From the NCBI RefSeq assembly GCF_000708205.1, contig NW_014575549.1, forward strand, positions 62,001-126,000: DNA of 64,000 nt, written 5' to 3'. Shown piece by piece: positions 34,914-47,900 of this stretch. Source of the DNA: Mixia osmundae IAM 14324. Taxonomy: Eukaryota > Basidiomycota > Mixiomycetes > Mixiales > Mixiaceae. Every line of letters begins with the position of its first letter. Position 1 is the stretch's first letter. The notes below the pieces were generated by a model. The model searched no databases, had not been told where the DNA came from, and was given only the letters and a program-made list of their open reading frames with translations. A program made the translations under genes and the position numbers.

Positions 34914-36195
34914 TCAAGCGATATCTTGGGCATTGACGGGCAACTCGTCGACGAGGGTACCGTAGTATTGTTCGATATCGCGCAGGATCTTGACATCTTC
35001 GTTCGTGACAAAGTTGATAGCGACACCCTTGCGACCGAACCGACCAGATCGTCCGATGCGGTGCAAGTAATTCTCACGCGCGTTTGGCAGATCATAGTTG
35101 ATGACGAGCGAGACTTGTTGGACGTCAATACCGCGTGCCCAGACATCTGTCGTGATGAGTACTCGGGAGGCGCCCTGTCGGAATTCGGCCATGATAGCAT
35201 CACGTTCCTTCTGGGGCATCTCGCCGTGCATGGATCTGGTTGCAGCTGACGTCAGCCAAAGTCTGGGTCGAAGCAAGCAAAGACGCACGAGACAGTAAAG
35301 TTAGCCTCGCGCAACTTTTCGGTCAGCCAGTCGACTTTTCTTCGCGTGTTACAGAAGATGACAGCTTGAGTGATCGTCAAGGTGTCATAGAGATCGCACA
35401 GAGTATCAAACTTCCAATCTTCCTTCTCGACAGCGACGAAGAACTGCTTGATGCCCTCGAGTGTCAACTCGTCACGCTTGACGAGAATTCGGACAGGATC
35501 GGTCATGAACTTGGCCGTCATCTCGAGCACATCGTGTGGTAGGGTAGCGGAGAGCAGCACGACTTGTGTATCCGGTGGCAGGTAGCGATAGACATCGTAG
35601 ATCTGGTCCTTGAAGCCTTGGTTGAGCAATTCGTCTGCCTCGTCGAGCACGAGCATTTTTATATTCCTCGTTCGTAGCGAGCGTCGACGGATCATGTCGA
35701 ACACTCTGCCCGGCGTGCCAGAGACGACGTGCTGACCGTGCTCGAGCTTCCTGATATCCTCTCCGATCGAAGTACCTCCAATGCAGGCCCAAGCCTGGAC
35801 GTTCATGTAGTCACCCAGCGCGAGGACAGTGGAGACATGCTGAGTCGCCAGTTCACGAGTAGGCGAGAGCACAAGCGCTTGAGTCTCACGCAAGTTGATG
35901 TCGATCGTCTGAAGAGCAGAGATGGCAAAAGTGGCAGACTTGCCGGTACCAGACTGTGCTTGGGCAATGACATCGTGTCCCTTTGTTATCGGTATGATGG
36001 CTCGCTGCTGAATAGCTGACGGCTTCTCAAAGTTATAGGCATAGATACCTCGTCTGTCAACCTCACGTCAATACCTGCCGAACTACGAGCGAGAAGTGGG
36101 ACGAACAAGAGGTCTTCCTTCAAATTGAGAGCATCAAACGTCGGCGCAATCGTCACGCCCGCAGATGTCTCGAACGGCTGACTGCTTGCCAACAT
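34914..36195 (-). CDS. FAL1: DEAD-box ATP-dependent RNA helicase, eIF4AIII/Fal1 type
   Basis: Three exons, 36195-36107, 36053-35289 and 35235-34914, give 391 residues. Motifs in order: Q-motif region [18 protein letters not shown], motif I AQSGTGKS, Ia [45 protein letters not shown] and [25 protein letters not shown] and the ending [11 protein letters not shown] separate it from translation factor eIF4A and favour eIF4AIII, the exon-junction-complex anchor, or yeast Fal1, which acts in 18S rRNA processing. Both splice junctions restore conserved text (EDLLRGIYAY and FTVSSMHGEM). It is the innermost gene next to the right arm. Confidence 0.93.
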
Positions 36196-36761
36196 CAGGT
36201 CAGCAGACTTGGCAGAGCGCAACTGCCTACTCGTCATGAGTCGCCATTGCACGAAGCGGGCTTTGGCGTTGACATTTTTCCAGCCAGATATCGATTCAAC
36301 TTGCCACGTCATCAACTCATCCGTGTAACAGCCATTTGCTGACAGCGGCGATAGCCAGAGCTCGAATGGTCTTGACGCTGCTATCGCATCATGCGTGATA
36401 CCAGCACGTTCCACACTAAGACTGGCGCTCGCTCGGCTGTCTCGTGCATGTCGAAGGAGCACGTCTGTCCACCTCAAGCTCTGCGATCGTGCTCAGGCGG
36501 CGGATACAACATCAGCTGGATATCTCACTGTATAGCCTCTGGTGTGCACGCCGGACACACGACGTGCGTTGACTGCGACGCGGGCTACGTAGCTATTGCG
36601 CCATCCCTCGCCAGCTGCTTATTCCTGGTGTCTCGATGCCGGTAACGAGACAAGTCAGCGCACACTGGGTAACCTTATTAGGCAGCTAATGTGATCATCG
36701 CGAAGAGAAGGAGAGAGGTATGGATGAAAGCCACCGACCTTATTACGACAAGCAATGTCGC
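36196..36761. other. No gene recognised
   Basis: About 570 bp upstream of FAL1 up to the inner edge of the right arm. The open frames on both strands are short and without motifs. It must hold the FAL1 promoter. Confidence 0.4.
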
Positions 36762-36940
36762 CTGGCGCGGGAGCCAATCGGCCAAAGTGGGGAACATGTG
36801 GCGCGCTGCAGTCACGAGATTCGAAGAAATCGCGCCGGTCAACTTCCGCCTTAAGAATTCGCACTCCACTCCGCGCTGCTTCGACTTCAGCTCTGGTCAT
36901 CCTTGGCGATCTAGTCGACTCGGTCTTCGCCAAAATAGAA

Positions 36941-37737
36941 GACTGTATGCCAATGAGGGAACCACTGACTAATGCGACCACTGCTTGCTACAGTGTAGCG
37001 GCGTATGGGAAGCGAGTAAGGCTGCAGTCGATCGACAAGGAGTGTAGCGACTCGGGCTTTAGCGATCCATGACACTTTCATGCTCGAGACTGTGGTTGCG
37101 CACGGATCTACGACGGCCCGATATTCATGCGAGCTCAGTTGCAAGGCCAGCACTTCCTCTGGCGACCTACCTCTGACAACCCAGTCAACTCGGCCCCGCC
37201 AAAAAGAAAGACTGTATGCCAATGAGGGAACCACTGACTAATGCGACCACTGCTTGCTACAGTGTAGCGGCGTATGGGAAGCGAGTAAGGCTGCAGTCGA
37301 TCGGCAAGGAGTGTAGCGACTCGGGCTTTAGCGATCCATGACACTTTCATGCTCGAGATTGTGGGGGCGCACGGATCTACGACGGCCCGATATTCATGCG
37401 AGCTCAGTTGCAAGGCCAGCACTTCCTCTGGCGACCTACCTCTGACAACCCAGTCAACTCGGCCCCGCCAAAAAGAAAGACTGTATGCCAATGAGGGAAC
37501 CACTGACTAATGCGACCACTGCTTGCTACAGTGTAGCGGCGTATGGGAAGCGAGTAAGGCTGCAGTCGATCGGCAAGGAGTGTAGCGACTCGGGCTTTAG
37601 CGATCCATGACACTTTCATGCTCGAGATTGTGGTTGCGCACGGGTCTAAGACGGCCCGATGTTCATGCGAGCTCAGGTTGCAAGGCCAGCACTTCCTCTG
37701 GCGACCCAGTCAACTCAGCTTTCGCTAATTCTAAAAG
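36941..37737. repeat. Tandem repeat, three copies of a 269-bp unit
   Basis: The phrase GACTGTATGCCAATGAG recurs at 36941, 37210 and 37479, exactly 269 bp apart, and the sequence between is almost unchanged. The third unit lacks about 14 bp near its end. Read on the minus strand, each unit includes the coding-like phrase SPEEVLALQ, which is also the end of the unrecognised gene at 37663, so the unit seems to have arisen by repeated copying of that gene's 3' end and its downstream flank. The left arm has only one diverged unit (about 23130-23400). Confidence 0.9.
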
Positions 37738-38167
37738 ATTGTACGACAACGAGGGGCAATCTGACTTAGACATTGTTTGCTTATACGCTCGCAATCGTAC
37801 AGCTTCTGGCGGCCATTCAGACAGCTTCAGGACGATCTTTCGCACTACTGCAACATGCAATATGCGCTTCCTTTCGTCTGCTTGTGCGCTTACTTTGCGC
37901 GCGTGATACTTGAGCGCGCCAGGCTCCTCAATGTTGTGCTTTGTTCGTCTACGAGATTTGAGTGAGCTGTCCAGCAATCGGATATGCTGCCTTTGCTTGC
38001 GTGTCGAATTGCACTCTGGTGAAGTCCAAGTATTTAGTATGACCAGCATTGTCTGTTTTGAGCGAGACTGATAGTCTTCCTCCAGACATCATCCGGGACG
38101 AGATACTCATATAGAGGCGAGCGAACTGCTCGAGGCTCGCGGCTCGTTCGGTGACGTACAAATGCAA
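37663..38167 (-). CDS. Unrecognised gene, right-arm copy
   Basis: Two open frames: 38167-37949, starting MHLYVTERAASLEQFARLYM, and an overlapping frame ending at 37663 with KIVLKLSEWPPEAVRLRAY and SYNLLELAKAELTGSPEEVL. The first frame is open upstream of its ATG for at least 140 bp (it reads GLIRFPVWKSDWVGGWASGF), so the gene probably starts earlier. The order and similar composition suggest one gene with a splice between the frames, but no junction I tried was convincing. I know no homologue. The same frames are preserved in the left arm. Confidence 0.45.
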
Positions 38168-38180
38168 TGCGCTATGAGCC

Positions 38181-38994
38181 GTGAAGCCTGAGGCCCACCC
38201 TCCGACCCAGTCTGACTTCCAAACGGGGAATCTGATCAGGCCGATCCGACGAGTGCAAATGCCGGACCCGAGCTTTAGCGATGACCACTGGATGATGCTC
38301 GGTCGTGGTGATCAAGAAGCCCTTGAGCACCTTCGTATCGGGACCAGACCAGCTGACNGGCTTCTTATGGGCGGGCTCAGCTGAGTCTCAAGTTGAAGCC
38401 GGTCCGTGGCCCCTTACTCTGCCAATGTCCGAGGGCCGACAGTGTCCCGCAGCTCTTCAGGAGATTCCCTTGGCATCGATCGCTGAGCTAGCTTTCGTGC
38501 TCTTTGCGCTGGACATCTGGTCACCCGAAGCGTGAGCGAGCTCGAGCGAGATGTGGCGCGTCGCCAGCGCGCTAGTCCGCTATAGCCCGCCGCCGCCCGC
38601 TCGAGATGTCAGCGGCTATCAAATCATCCGCCTTGCTTCTTCCTCGCTGTCCGAACGTCAAGGCGACTGCAGACAGATCGACGCAGCGACAGTATCGGAA
38701 TATATCGCGTCGACACTCACCAATGGCAGGAGCCTTCTTCTGTCCTGTACGCGCCTTTTGCTCGATCGATCGCATGCTCTTTAGCGGACACAGCTATGCG
38801 CGGACAGCTGGAACGAATATAAATGCATCAGATTTGCAAAGCTCGACTAGCGGCTTGGGGCTTAAGATATTTCTTCCAAGATGGCTGCGCGATAGCTTGA
38901 TACTGGTCGTCTGCCGTCCTTCAGATGCCGATTCGCTGCGTTCTACGGATGGATAGATAAGATGCATTGTAGCGGTCCAGGAGCAGCGATTCAA
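38181..38994. other. Coding-like segments of unclear strand and structure
   Basis: Several frames here are conserved between the two arms. On the plus strand are segments such as MKPEAHPPTQSDFQTGNL and IPLASIAELAFVLFALDIW. On the minus strand are segments such as RSESASEGRQTTSIKLSRSH and SKADDLIAADISSGRRRAIA. The minus-strand segments lead towards the unrecognised gene at 37663-38167 and may be its upstream exons. The plus-strand ATG at 38181 lies only 13 bp from the ATG on the other strand, too close for two separate promoters. One N is present (38358). I could not build a complete model. Confidence 0.3.
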
Positions 38995-39285
38995 TTGCTA
39001 CAGTTAAACGCAAGACCTCCAAATTTGCTGGTCGAAACGTCGGTCGGGGCCATACATGTCAGATAGCCGCTCTTGCGACTCGTTCGGCAAGGCGCGTTGC
39101 GCAAGAGAGTGCTATTCGCGCAGATATTAGAAGGGAAGAATGACAGATGCAAGAGTGCAGCAAATTGTCCTCTGCCGCGGTGACATGTCAAAACCACAAT
39201 NCACGTGATGCGCGTTCACGAGCGAGCGAGCNAGGCTGCGCCCTCGAGGACTGTCTACCTTGCGCGCGTCACGCTTNCAGGCGTC

Positions 39286-40784
39286 ATGGCGACATATCAG
39301 GAGATCGTCGACGACAGCGACACTTCACTNGAAATCCCCGAGCCNCACGAGCTCCTCGACGCTCGTCACAAAGTNAGCGCGGCACAACTCGTTGTCGACG
39401 ATTTGAAGGAGGCCCTCAAGGCAGCCAAATCGAGACTCGCACGACTCAAGGCCGAGCAAGCAGATCTCGAGCTTGCNGCGAAGCTTCGCAAGACTGCNCT
39501 GCCCGAGCAGCTGCTTTTCACGAACACTGAAAGCAAGGGTAAGCGTCACGCTCATGTACGGGTAGTCGCGCTCACGGGTGGACACGCAGCGACCTTGCAT
39601 ACCGGCTCTGACTCCATCAAAGATGACGTAGCCGACCCTCCTCAAGCTGGTGAGCCAGACCGTCCTCTTCGGCGTTGTCTGAGCTGACATCATGATGAGG
39701 CTATCCACCCGACGATTATGTCGTCCCAGGCGGCTCGACCCCGCCGTCGTCTTATTGCAAAGATTATCTCGGCGATGGTCCTTCCGTGCTACCATCATTC
39801 GAAGTAAGCTGACCCATATGCAGACTTTCACCAGGTACTGCTTCTCTTCGAGACCCAATGCGGCCAAGCGCGCCGTCAAGACGATTCAGATCCTAGCTCA
39901 ATTCGCCCTTCGGCGACGCACACAGGTTCGACCCACTTCATCTGGACCTTCTCACGCTCACATTGAGATGCACAGGTGGACACGAGCTCGCAGACGATGC
40001 CGGCGCGGGTGATGACGCTGCGATCTCGCTGGGAACAATGCCGGAGCCGGAGGGTAGACAAGGACCTGTACTCATTGCGACCACGAACCCATCAAAAGCG
40101 GCTTGCTCCGGCTGTGGCACGCTTTCGCAAGCTTGCGCAGGCATGCACGAGGAGAACGGCAATGCGGTCCCCGCAGGCCTGTCGCCGCCCTATCTAGAGA
40201 CAAACCCGGAGCTCGAGCCAACGCGTGCCACATCGCTCACTATGAACACTGAACCCACGCAAGCTCCATGTATCGGTTGTGGCACTATCACAACATCTAG
40301 AGCCCGCTATTCGGCCGAAGCAGGTGGACAGTCTACACATCTAATCTCATGCTCAGATTGCTATCAAGAAGTGGTACAAGTCTTACGCTCGCATGGCCGT
40401 GACAATCAAGAAGCCTTCCAGGCAGCTGGCGATGCTGCAGGGGCAACGAATACTGTGAATTCGATCGAAGACATGCAAGCTTACGGAAGAGTAATGTTTC
40501 TGCGCGAATTCAACACCAATGTATTCAAGCTCGCCACTGACAAGATGACTCGTGCCCGCAACGCCAGTACAGCCGAGTACCAGTGTCTGCTTTATGAGTA
40601 CGCACTCGGCCAATTTGCGCCTGGCCCAAAGGAAATCGAGAAATTCGCGATCCTGCTTGGTGATTGCAAATTCGCCCACGGCAAGTCTTCCATTGCATCA
40701 TCGTTGGCTGAGGCTCATGCGTTAGCCATCAGATCAAAACGGTCCAAAGACCGCTCAGCTCCTCGTCCGTATCTTCAAGGGTGA
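39286..40784 (+). CDS. Coiled-coil protein with CxxC zinc-binding pairs, unrecognised family
   Basis: Five exons, 39286-39538, 39590-39649, 39700-39803, 39835-39925 and 39976-40784, give 438 residues. The N terminus (from MATYQEIVDDSDTS) is followed by a coiled coil (VVDDLKEALKAAKSRLARLK). A middle region contains GGSTPPSSYCKDYLGDG and FETQCGQARRQDD. The last exon has CSGC, then CIGC and, about 30 residues on, CSDCYQEVVQVL, which together look like one zinc-ribbon or treble-clef unit plus an extra CxxC. A charged helical tail with REFNTNVFKLATDKMTRARN follows. About half a dozen residues are unknown because of Ns. The third intron is only 31 nt (32 in the left copy). I know no function; a nucleic-acid or protein-binding role is a guess. 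Confidence 0.65.
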
Positions 40785-41572
40785 CATCGTCTGCAGATAT
40801 GATCGCAACGCTCCATGCTGATCTCAGCTCGCTTCGCAGAATTCTCACACCGTCACACTCGCTTCTTGAGCGGTTCCCGCGAGAAGCGTGCTGCCCAGGC
40901 AGCATGGGAAGTTCGCAAGATCGAGGTCATGGTGATGGAGGAGCGAGCAACCTGACACTTGCATTCGAAGAGGGATTAGATCGATGGCGTTTCAGCCAGT
41001 CAGAAGCATTAATCTAGATGTAAGACAACAGCACACTAGTAATTCACGAGCACGTATCAGCATGACAATGCACCATTACTGTATAATCTGTGAGCGGTCG
41101 GTTGACCCCATGAGAGCGTAGCACAGGTGAGTCGAATCCGCATCCACCTAAGGACTCGTCTGTCGCCTGAGATTTGCAAGGAGGTTCGATGCGCATGCTG
41201 GATGAGCCTTGTCGCCGATCACGTGCACACATGCGCAGCGTGATATGCTTGTGGGCGTTCAGACGCAATCTGAATGTAGTCCAGCAAGCAGGGAGCAACA
41301 TTGTGTGGCGCCGAGATCAGGTCGGGTCTCCATCCGGAAGCATCGGTATTGTTATGCTCTTGATGTCGATACGAGCGGGTTCCAAGTGCGTCCAGGCATC
41401 ACAACGGTCCGCTTGCATGACTGTGCGTCCTCGTTGGAGGCTGCAGGAGTCGCGTCCTCTCTTGTGCGCTCTCTGATGCGGCACTGTCGAGATCTCGGCC
41501 ATAGTCGTCTATGCCGAGGTTCTTCTGCCTTGTCTTCCACTGTAAAGCTGGTCAGGTTCGCGCAGGAGATGG
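40785..41572. other. Outer part of right arm, no gene recognised
   Basis: About 790 bp between the zinc-protein gene and the PQ-loop gene. It is only partly similar to the left arm (best near 41430-41572). A plus-strand open frame runs 41209-41667, but it carries no motif and overlaps the PQ-loop gene tail, so I do not call it. Confidence 0.4.
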
Positions 41573-42853
41573 TCAGGCGACGTACAAAGATGCACATGAC
41601 CAAGAGTGTTCCTTGCAGTACCCCGGCTGCTCGCAGAACATCAGACTATGCAGAGATGCGCATGTGATGAACTGACTGATGAGAAAGACCGCCCAGGAGG
41701 TCCAGTTGACGCCCGGCCGAACGGCGAGTGAATAGACAAAGATGAAGCTTCCAGGTGTCTGTATGAGCATCATCGGTATGCTCAGGCTGCCGACGAGCCG
41801 TGTGCGAGCGGTATGCCAAAGCTGGGGCAGATACTGGCACAGCGCAAGCAAGGTGGCCATGACGCCCAGGAAGGTCGCCCAGTGCCTTATCAGACGAGCA
41901 GAGGCGTGTTCACTGTTTGGCGGACTCGATGGCGGTGTATCCTCGGGTATGTCTGAGCTTCTCGGCAAAGTCGACAGCAGCAGAATGGTGACAATGGCAC
42001 TGATGATGGTATATACTAGCGTGACGACGCCCAGCAAGACAGACAGCCTGTACGCCGGCGAGTAGCTCAACATGGCACCTCGAGACGCAGATGGTAGCAA
42101 TGCTGAGCGTGGATCGAAAGATGAGCCATCCGACTCGTCAGAACTTGCCGACTCGCGTCGGACGCGCAAGCCTGTCGAAGGCCAGAACAACGCAGACAGG
42201 CGTGTCGTCCAACCGCTCTGTATCTTCGGCGAGTGTTGCGCGAGATAACTTCCGAGCGGGTCATTGACTTCTTCAGAAGGCGAGACGGGTATGACGCGAA
42301 CCCACTTGGTGCGCGTGGGAAAGTAGATGAGAAAGAGAACGAATCTACATGATATTTGACTAAGCTCCTTGCTGTGATGCAGAGGGAATAGACTGACATG
42401 AGACTGAACATGATGAACTGAAGGCCGACCTGTATTATGCCGAGAACGCTCTCAAAACAGCTTGACGGCGACTGCAACGTGCCAGTCTGATCAGAGCACA
42501 TCGCGCGCAGAGCCGAATGTACACGCACCCAGTATTCGCAGCATCTCACGACGCTCCATTGTAGCACGACGACATTGAGAAAGCTGGAAGCGCTCGACGT
42601 TGCGCCGAGCAGTAGGAACCTAACCCAAGTCATCAGAACGGTGACTTGAGCGTTCCGCGAGTGTCACTGACCAGGGTGAGATGCCCTCGCCTGTGCCCGT
42701 ACTGATGATCCGATAGTGCTGCGGTATATAGCTGCCCACGAGACCGAGAATGATGAACAGAGACAGGACGAAAGCGACTGCATCGTGCTGAGGTACACAG
42801 TGAGATGGACTTGGCAATTGCGAATCTGAGCTGTCATAACCGAGTGACAGCAT
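41573..42853 (-). CDS. PQ-loop repeat membrane transporter-like protein
   Basis: Four exons, 42853-42672, 42619-42529, 42486-42398 and 42344-41573, give 377 residues from the ATG at 42853. The frame is open a few codons further up, and an additional 5' exon is possible. Two PQ-loop motifs are present: GSYIPQHYRIISTGTGEGIS and QYLPQLWHTARTRLVGSLSI, each with flanking helices. The middle loop is long and Ser-rich. Fungal members sit in vacuolar or other internal membranes and move basic amino acids or related solutes; the substrate here is unknown. Its last ~75 bp belong to the right repeat arm and are duplicated at 19407-19482. Confidence 0.85.
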
Positions 42854-43045
42854 CACTGCCACGAGCTGCAGTGCGTTGTACAGCAAGCTGGCCGCTTATG
42901 CGTGGCGATATGGTCAGATGAGCTGATTGCGAGGCTTCGAAGCGCGACACTTCGTTCACGCGTTCAGCGCCAATCGGCAGCACGTGCATCTACTACGGCG
43001 CATTGACGGCACAGATTCTCGTCTACGAGTGCACCATCGCCTTCA

Positions 43046-44845
<1,800 letters not shown>

Positions 44846-44955
44846 CTTGCTTGACCCTGCCGCCAAAACTTTCGTCACTCTCTTTGCTCGGCAGGAAATC
44901 AAAAGGCACGCGACTCCGCGAACGAGCGCCAGTGCGGACCGGGCAGTCTCATGCC

Positions 44956-47900
44956 ATGGACGGGCCACAGCCGGAGGCGCCCAACTATGACTCGCTCAGC
45001 ATCGAAGACAAGCTCTCACACAAGGTCAGACTCGGTGCAGAGCGACAAGCGACGAGATGGTGCTGACATGTTGTTCCTGTGCGCGTCAGGCGTGGAGCGG
45101 TCGTCAAGACGGCTATATAGCGCTCGCCAAGGTCCGACTGAGCTTTGTCTACCATGGTCGCCCACTTATGCTCCTAGCGCACAGAGTTTCAGGCTTTCAG
45201 CATCAGACGATGATCCCGTCTTTGACATCTTCAACCGCGACGCTGGTCTCATCAAGCGCGCAGTCTGTGACGCTCATGCTGCAGCGCAAGAGCGCGCACT
45301 CGAATGTGTACTTGCCTATCTCACCTATGGCCCCGCACAAGCGACTGCACGTTCCCGCGAAACCGTCGTCACCGCGCTCGTCGAGAAATGCCTGGGCTCG
45401 GCTCGTGCAGGCACAAAGCTCAAAGCAATAGAACTGGCGCTCGCATACGTTGAGGTCGATGATGGCGCAGACGGCGTCATCGCGGATCTCACGCCCGGAC
45501 TGAAAGCAAAGCAACCCAAGACTGTTGCAGCGACAGCTGCCGCGCTCAAAGAGATTGTCAAGTGCGTCAGCGTGAGCTCAGCTCGAGTGACGTGCATGCT
45601 GATGCTGTTCGGCAGGTACTTCGGTGTCAAGGGCATATTCGCTCCCAAAGTTGTTCTTGCCCTTCTGCCCAGCATCTTTGAGCATCCAGACAAGAATGTC
45701 AGGGCAGAGGGTACGCTCCTCGTGCAAGAGCTGCATCGCTTCAGTTGCACTGGTCTCGATGCTGCTCTGTCGTCTCTCAAGCCTATCCAAACGAAAGAAC
45801 TGAGCGAGCTGTTAGCTACCATGGACTCTGAGGGAAGTGGAAAGGGCTCAGGGCGCGCCACCCGCCTCACACGGGCAGAACAGCGCCAAAGGACGATACG
45901 ATCAGCCGAGCAAGCCTTAGAAGGCTTTACTGGTCTTGCGGGGAGCATAGACGAGAGAGCCGCATCGCCGGCCATCGTCGCTGCAGCTGAAGAAGAAGAA
46001 GACAGCGATGAATGGGAAACAGCCGAGCCTGTAGATGTGCTAGCAAAGATACCCGAGAACTTCGAGACTCAAGTCGTTGCGGTCAAATGGGACGAACGTA
46101 AGGCAGCTCTCGAGCCCGTCCTTGCGGCAGCAAAAGTCGTACGCATAAAGCCACTCGACTATAGTCCCGTCATGCGCCTACTCGCAGGCCGCATCAAGTC
46201 CGACAGCCAGTACCTGTGCCTTCAACTCTCTGCACAGTGCATACAAGCTTTCGCAGCAGGCTTAAGAAGCGATTTTGCGCCCTACAGACCCATCGTCATG
46301 CCCCCATTGTTCGAGAAGCTCAAGGAGAAGAAGCAGTCGATTCTCGATGCTGTCACGTCTACACTCGACGCTATCGCGCTCATAACACCCCTGTTCGAGC
46401 TTTTGCCCGATCTGGCTACATACATCAAGCACAAGGTTCCCGCTGTTAAGGAGCAAACGGCAAGGCTCATCGGCAGGACGCTCGCAAAGACGCTGTCGCT
46501 GCCATCACCGGGCGACACGAAGACTCTCGCGGCGCTTTTGGTCAATGCCATGGAAGACAGCTGCGAGCCATTGAGGGCAGCTGCGGCTGAAGCCCTCGGC
46601 ATACTGCTGAAGCTAGTTGGTGAACGGCCCCTTGCAGCTACGATCGACGGTCTCGACGATATCAGGAAGAAAAAGGTCAGAGCAGCTCATGACGAAGCTG
46701 TCATCGCCTACAAAGGCACCGGAGCCAAGTCAGCTCCAGCAGTAGCTCCAGCTGCTCGAGCCCAACCTGTAAGAGCCGCGCTGCCCCCTTCGAAAGCGAC
46801 GAGCACACTCGCGAACAAGGAAAACGTTGCGCCTGCAGCAAAGTCAAACACGGGTGATTTCAGATCAGCCCCGGTTGCCAGGCCGACGCAACCTACTGCA
46901 ATTCGCCCAGCGGTCAAGGCAGTGCCTGCTATGAGACCAGCAGCTAGCAAGTCGAGCGCGCCTGCCATCGCCGCGAAGCCTGTCGAGCCATTGCGATTCA
47001 AGTTCAGCGCTGACGATGTCGAACCATACGCCCAGGACAATCTTCCGCAACAGACAGTAGCCGGATTCTCATCCGCAGCGTGGAAAGACAGAGTCGAAGC
47101 GCTCACGGAACTCGAAAAGCTGGTAAAAGAGCAGTCTACCCTCGAAGCCGAAGCCGTAGTGCGCATATTATCCAAGAAGCCAGGCTGGAAGGAGAGCAAT
47201 ATCCAGGTCTGGGCCAAGATGCTGGCGGTCTTTCAGAGCTTGACAGTATGCGAGACATTCAGCAAAGCTTGTATCGCCCTGACCGTGTCCCACGTCTCTG
47301 AGAAGCTCAGCGAAGCCAAGCATAAAGCAGCCTTGAGCGCCCTCTTGACGACTTATGCGGAGAAGACTTCGCTGCAGTATGTCTTGGGACAAGCTTACGA
47401 ACCATTTGGCAAGCTCAAAGCGCCGAAAGCACAAGCAGATGCTCTCGCATGGGTCGATGAAAGCCTGCGTGATTTCGGCATTGACGGCATCTCGCTGCGA
47501 GAGCTTATTGAATACCTCAAAACGGGTTTAAAGAGCGCAAACGCAGCAGTGCGCGCTAACGCACAGAAGGCTGTGGTCACATTGCGCCTGTACGTCGGAC
47601 CAGATCTACGTAGCCGCTTAGAAGATCTCAATGCCACGCTACTCGCCGCGCTTGACAGCGAGTTTGCCAAAGTGGCAGAACAGCCTCCACCAGAGCCTAC
47701 CCGCTTCAGCGCCGAATCGCAAGGGCCAAGCAAAGCTGCAGCCCCGAGTTTAGCACAACTGGATGCTGAGGAAAGCGAGGCAATACCAAGAGTTGCACTT
47801 GATAAGCTCATTCCCGCTAGCGCTCTCGCGCAGCTTGACGATGCTAATTGGAAAGTCCGCAAAGAACAGCTCGAGATTGTGCAGCAGCTCCTAAATGACA

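Larger units (their letters stand above)
36762..41648. repeat. Right arm of a large inverted repeat
   Basis: This 4.9-kb segment is the inverted partner of 19407-23548. It is longer because of a three-fold tandem repeat near its inner edge and an extra block in the zinc-protein gene. Its outer edge, at 41648, lies inside the last exon of the intact PQ-loop gene, about 75 bp before that gene's stop. Single-base Ns occur at 38358 and at about eight sites in 39200-39500, where the left arm usually has a called base. It is the likely parent of the left arm. Confidence 0.9.

Noticed and set aside
39801-39823. A 20-nt intron in the zinc-protein gene
   Set aside because: The nearest AG gives a 20-nt intron but the wrong frame for the following exon; the next AG gives 31 nt and restores the frame, so the extreme case is not needed.
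41209-41667. 152-codon plus-strand frame in the right arm
   Set aside because: It runs over the tail of the PQ-loop gene on the opposite strand, and the left arm does not preserve it as one frame, only a fragment.
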